From Spirochaetales bacterium (GTDB taxonomy: Bacteria > Spirochaetota > Spirochaetia > Sphaerochaetales > Sphaerochaetaceae), in NCBI GenBank assembly GCA_022784805.1, contig JALFYG010000092.1, positions 1 through 5,251 on the forward strand: 5,251 nucleotides of DNA, written 5' to 3'. The translations under genes were made by a program, and so were the position numbers. Positions within the stretch are counted from its first letter, which is position 1. Each line of letters starts with the position of its first letter. This document shows, one piece after another, positions 3,940 to 5,251 of this stretch. The notes under the pieces were generated by a model. The model did no database searches. It was not told the origin of the DNA and saw nothing but the letters and a program-made list of their open reading frames with translations.

Positions 3940-5247
3940 GTGTTAAAAAAAGCCACTTTCAAAAGAGGCGGCGTTCATCCTGATGATATGAAGCGTCTTG
4001 CAAAAGATAAAGCAGTCGAGATTCTTCCTATTCCTGGTGAATTGTATGTCTCTATGTCTCAGCATCTTGGTGCCCCAGCTACGCCATTGAAGGCAAAAGG
4101 GGACAGAGTCGAAAAGGGAGAAGTTGTTGGAAAGGCTTCATCCTTCATTTCTGCAGACGTTCATTCTCCTGTATCAGGAACCGTCGTGGATGTAAGGAAG
4201 GTCAGATTAGCTACCGGAGCCAACGCCGACACACTAGTGATCAAACCCGATGAAGAACAGCCGAATCCATTTACAACACCTTATGACTGGAAGAGCCAGA
4301 GTAAGGAAGAGATTCTCGCCCTTGTAAAGGAAATGGGAATCGTAGGAATGGGCGGTGCCACATTCCCTACCAGCGTCAAATTCGCCGTTCCTGCAGGAAA
4401 GAAGGTTGAATATCTGGTAATCAACGGTGTGGAGTGTGAGCCATACATTACTTGTGACTATCGTTTGATGCTTGAGAATACAGACGACCTCTTGGAAGGT
4501 GCAATGATTGCTGCCAAAGCTGTCGAGCCTGAGAAAATCGTCATCGGCGTTGAAATGAACAAGATGGATGCTGTGGAAAAGCTTGATAAGAGAGCAAAAG
4601 AGCTGGGATATCCAATCGAGATCCAGCCACTTTGCATGAAGTATCCACAGGGTGACGAAAAGCAGCTTTTGAAGGCTGTCACCGGCAGAGAGATTCCATC
4701 AGGAAAGCTTCCTTTGGATATCGGATGTATCGTATGTAATACAGCCACGACCTATGCTATCTTTGAGGCCGTCAAGTTCCATAAGCCTCTCTTTGAAAGA
4801 AGAATCACAGTAAGCGGCGAGTGCATCAACGAGCCAAAGAATATCTTGGCTCCTATCGGAACCCCGTTCTCAGCTCTCATTGAGTACTGCGGTGGAATGA
4901 AAGAGGGTGTGTACGAGCTGGTAAGCGGCGGTCCTATGATGGGCTTCGATGTTCCTGATGAGGCTGTTCCTATGGTAAAGGGAAGCGGTGGACTCTTGGC
5001 TCTTCCAGACAAGAAACCAGGAAAGACATTCCCTTGCGTATCCTGCGGTAAGTGTGTACAGCACTGTCCGATGGGACTCATGCCTAACAGAATGTTCAGA
5101 AACATCAAGAATGGAAATTATGCCGAAGCTATGGCCTTGGGTCTTATGGACTGTAAAGAGTGTGGATGTTGCTCCTTCTCATGTCCATCCCACATTGACC
5201 TTGTCCAGGGCTTTAAACTTGGAAAGAAGATGGGGAGGAAAAAATAA
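3940..5247 (+). CDS. rnfC: RnfC, Fe-S/NADH-binding subunit of the Rnf electron-transport complex
   Basis: RnfC is the peripheral subunit of the membrane-bound Rnf complex, which passes electrons between reduced ferredoxin and NAD+ coupled to Na+ or H+ transport; in anaerobes it is a main source of ion-motive force. With the GTG start the protein has 435 residues. The N-terminal part has the family's FKRGGVHP opening and the SQHLGAPATPLKAKGDRVEKGE lipoyl-like region. GMGGATFPT (136-144) followed by VINGVECEPYITCDYRLM is the NuoF-like NADH/flavin-binding signature. Two 4Fe-4S motifs lie near the end: C366, C369, C372, C376 (CVSCGKCVQHCP) and C405, C408, C411, C415 (CKECGCCSFSCP). There is no long Ala/Lys-rich tail such as proteobacterial RnfC carries, which fits the clostridial-type form. 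GTG 3940 is chosen because AAGGAG (3928-3933) lies 6 nt upstream; the in-frame TTG at 3919 would place that SD inside the gene. It is probably the first gene of rnfCDGEAB. Confidence 0.96.
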   Translation: MLKKATFKRGGVHPDDMKRLAKDKAVEILPIPGELYVSMSQHLGAPATPLKAKGDRVEKGEVVGKASSFISADVHSPVSGTVVDVRKVRLATGANADTLVIKPDEEQPNPFTTPYDWKSQSKEEILALVKEMGIVGMGGATFPTSVKFAVPAGKKVEYLVINGVECEPYITCDYRLMLENTDDLLEGAMIAAKAVEPEKIVIGVEMNKMDAVEKLDKRAKELGYPIEIQPLCMKYPQGDEKQLLKAVTGREIPSGKLPLDIGCIVCNTATTYAIFEAVKFHKPLFERRITVSGECINEPKNILAPIGTPFSALIEYCGGMKEGVYELVSGGPMMGFDVPDEAVPMVKGSGGLLALPDKKPGKTFPCVSCGKCVQHCPMGLMPNRMFRNIKNGNYAEAMALGLMDCKECGCCSFSCPSHIDLVQGFKLGKKMGRKK

Positions 5248-5251
5248 TGTT
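5247..5251 (+). CDS. Start of the next gene, probably rnfD (only the start codon in window)
   Basis: ATG at 5247-5249 overlaps the rnfC stop by one base (TAATG), with GGGGAGG (5232-5238) 8 nt upstream. Such an overlap implies translational coupling. In Rnf operons rnfD (a membrane flavoprotein subunit) normally follows rnfC, so that identity is inferred from order alone; no protein sequence is visible. Confidence 0.45.

Noticed and set aside
4458..5108. Minus-strand ORFs of 96, 118 and 64 codons within rnfC
   Set aside because: All lie antisense to a clearly recognised rnfC with intact cluster motifs, and none shows a domain or ribosome binding site.

Overview
The window looks like anaerobic bacterial DNA of moderate base composition. 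The best clues are a low-GC-style RnfC with a short C-terminus, strong AAGGAG-type ribosome binding sites, and a P-loop protein type I associate with clostridia and their neighbours. A clostridial or possibly spirochaete host fits. I cannot fix the genus from sequence alone.

Layout. Bases 1-511 (minus strand) hold the N-terminal 170 codons of an uncharacterised P-loop (Walker A) protein that starts at GTG and runs off the left edge. Bases 630-2033 and 2249-3607 (both minus) are two tandem, full-length MgtE-type Mg2+ channels/transporters, with mgtE copy 2 (2249-3607) upstream of copy 1 (630-2033). Bases 3608-3939 are a divergent intergenic region. Bases 3940-5247 (plus) are rnfC, apparently the first gene of an Rnf electron-transport operon. 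The start codon of the next gene (probably rnfD) overlaps the rnfC stop at the right edge.

The most interesting content lies in front of the two mgtE genes. Each is preceded by a short ORF with its own ideal Shine-Dalgarno (SD) site: 19 codons at 3639-3698 and 29 codons at 2075-2164. Both peptides begin with an acidic, Gly-rich stretch (MDGDPGSSS; MDDGTGS). Both leaders share the RNA segments GTATCCGTC and GACGGKTAGG, which pair with each other. Each leader can also form a hairpin that occludes the SD of the downstream mgtE, and an alternative pairing, using bases inside the leader ORF, that frees it. In the mgtE2 leader the segments form a classical 1:2 / 2:3 / 3:4 attenuator-like set, and the 2:3 helix has about 14 base pairs.

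The inference is that this is a duplicated, leader-peptide-based Mg2+ control element. It would be analogous in logic to MgtL of enterobacterial mgtA, where acidic/proline-rich nascent chains destabilise ribosomes at low Mg2+, but here it is attached to mgtE and acts on translation initiation. The pairings and ORFs are seen directly. The Mg2+ response and its sign are hypotheses. I see no resemblance to the M-box (ykoK) riboswitch as I remember it.

The mgtE and rnf units diverge from 3721-3916, each with a plausible sigma-70-type promoter.
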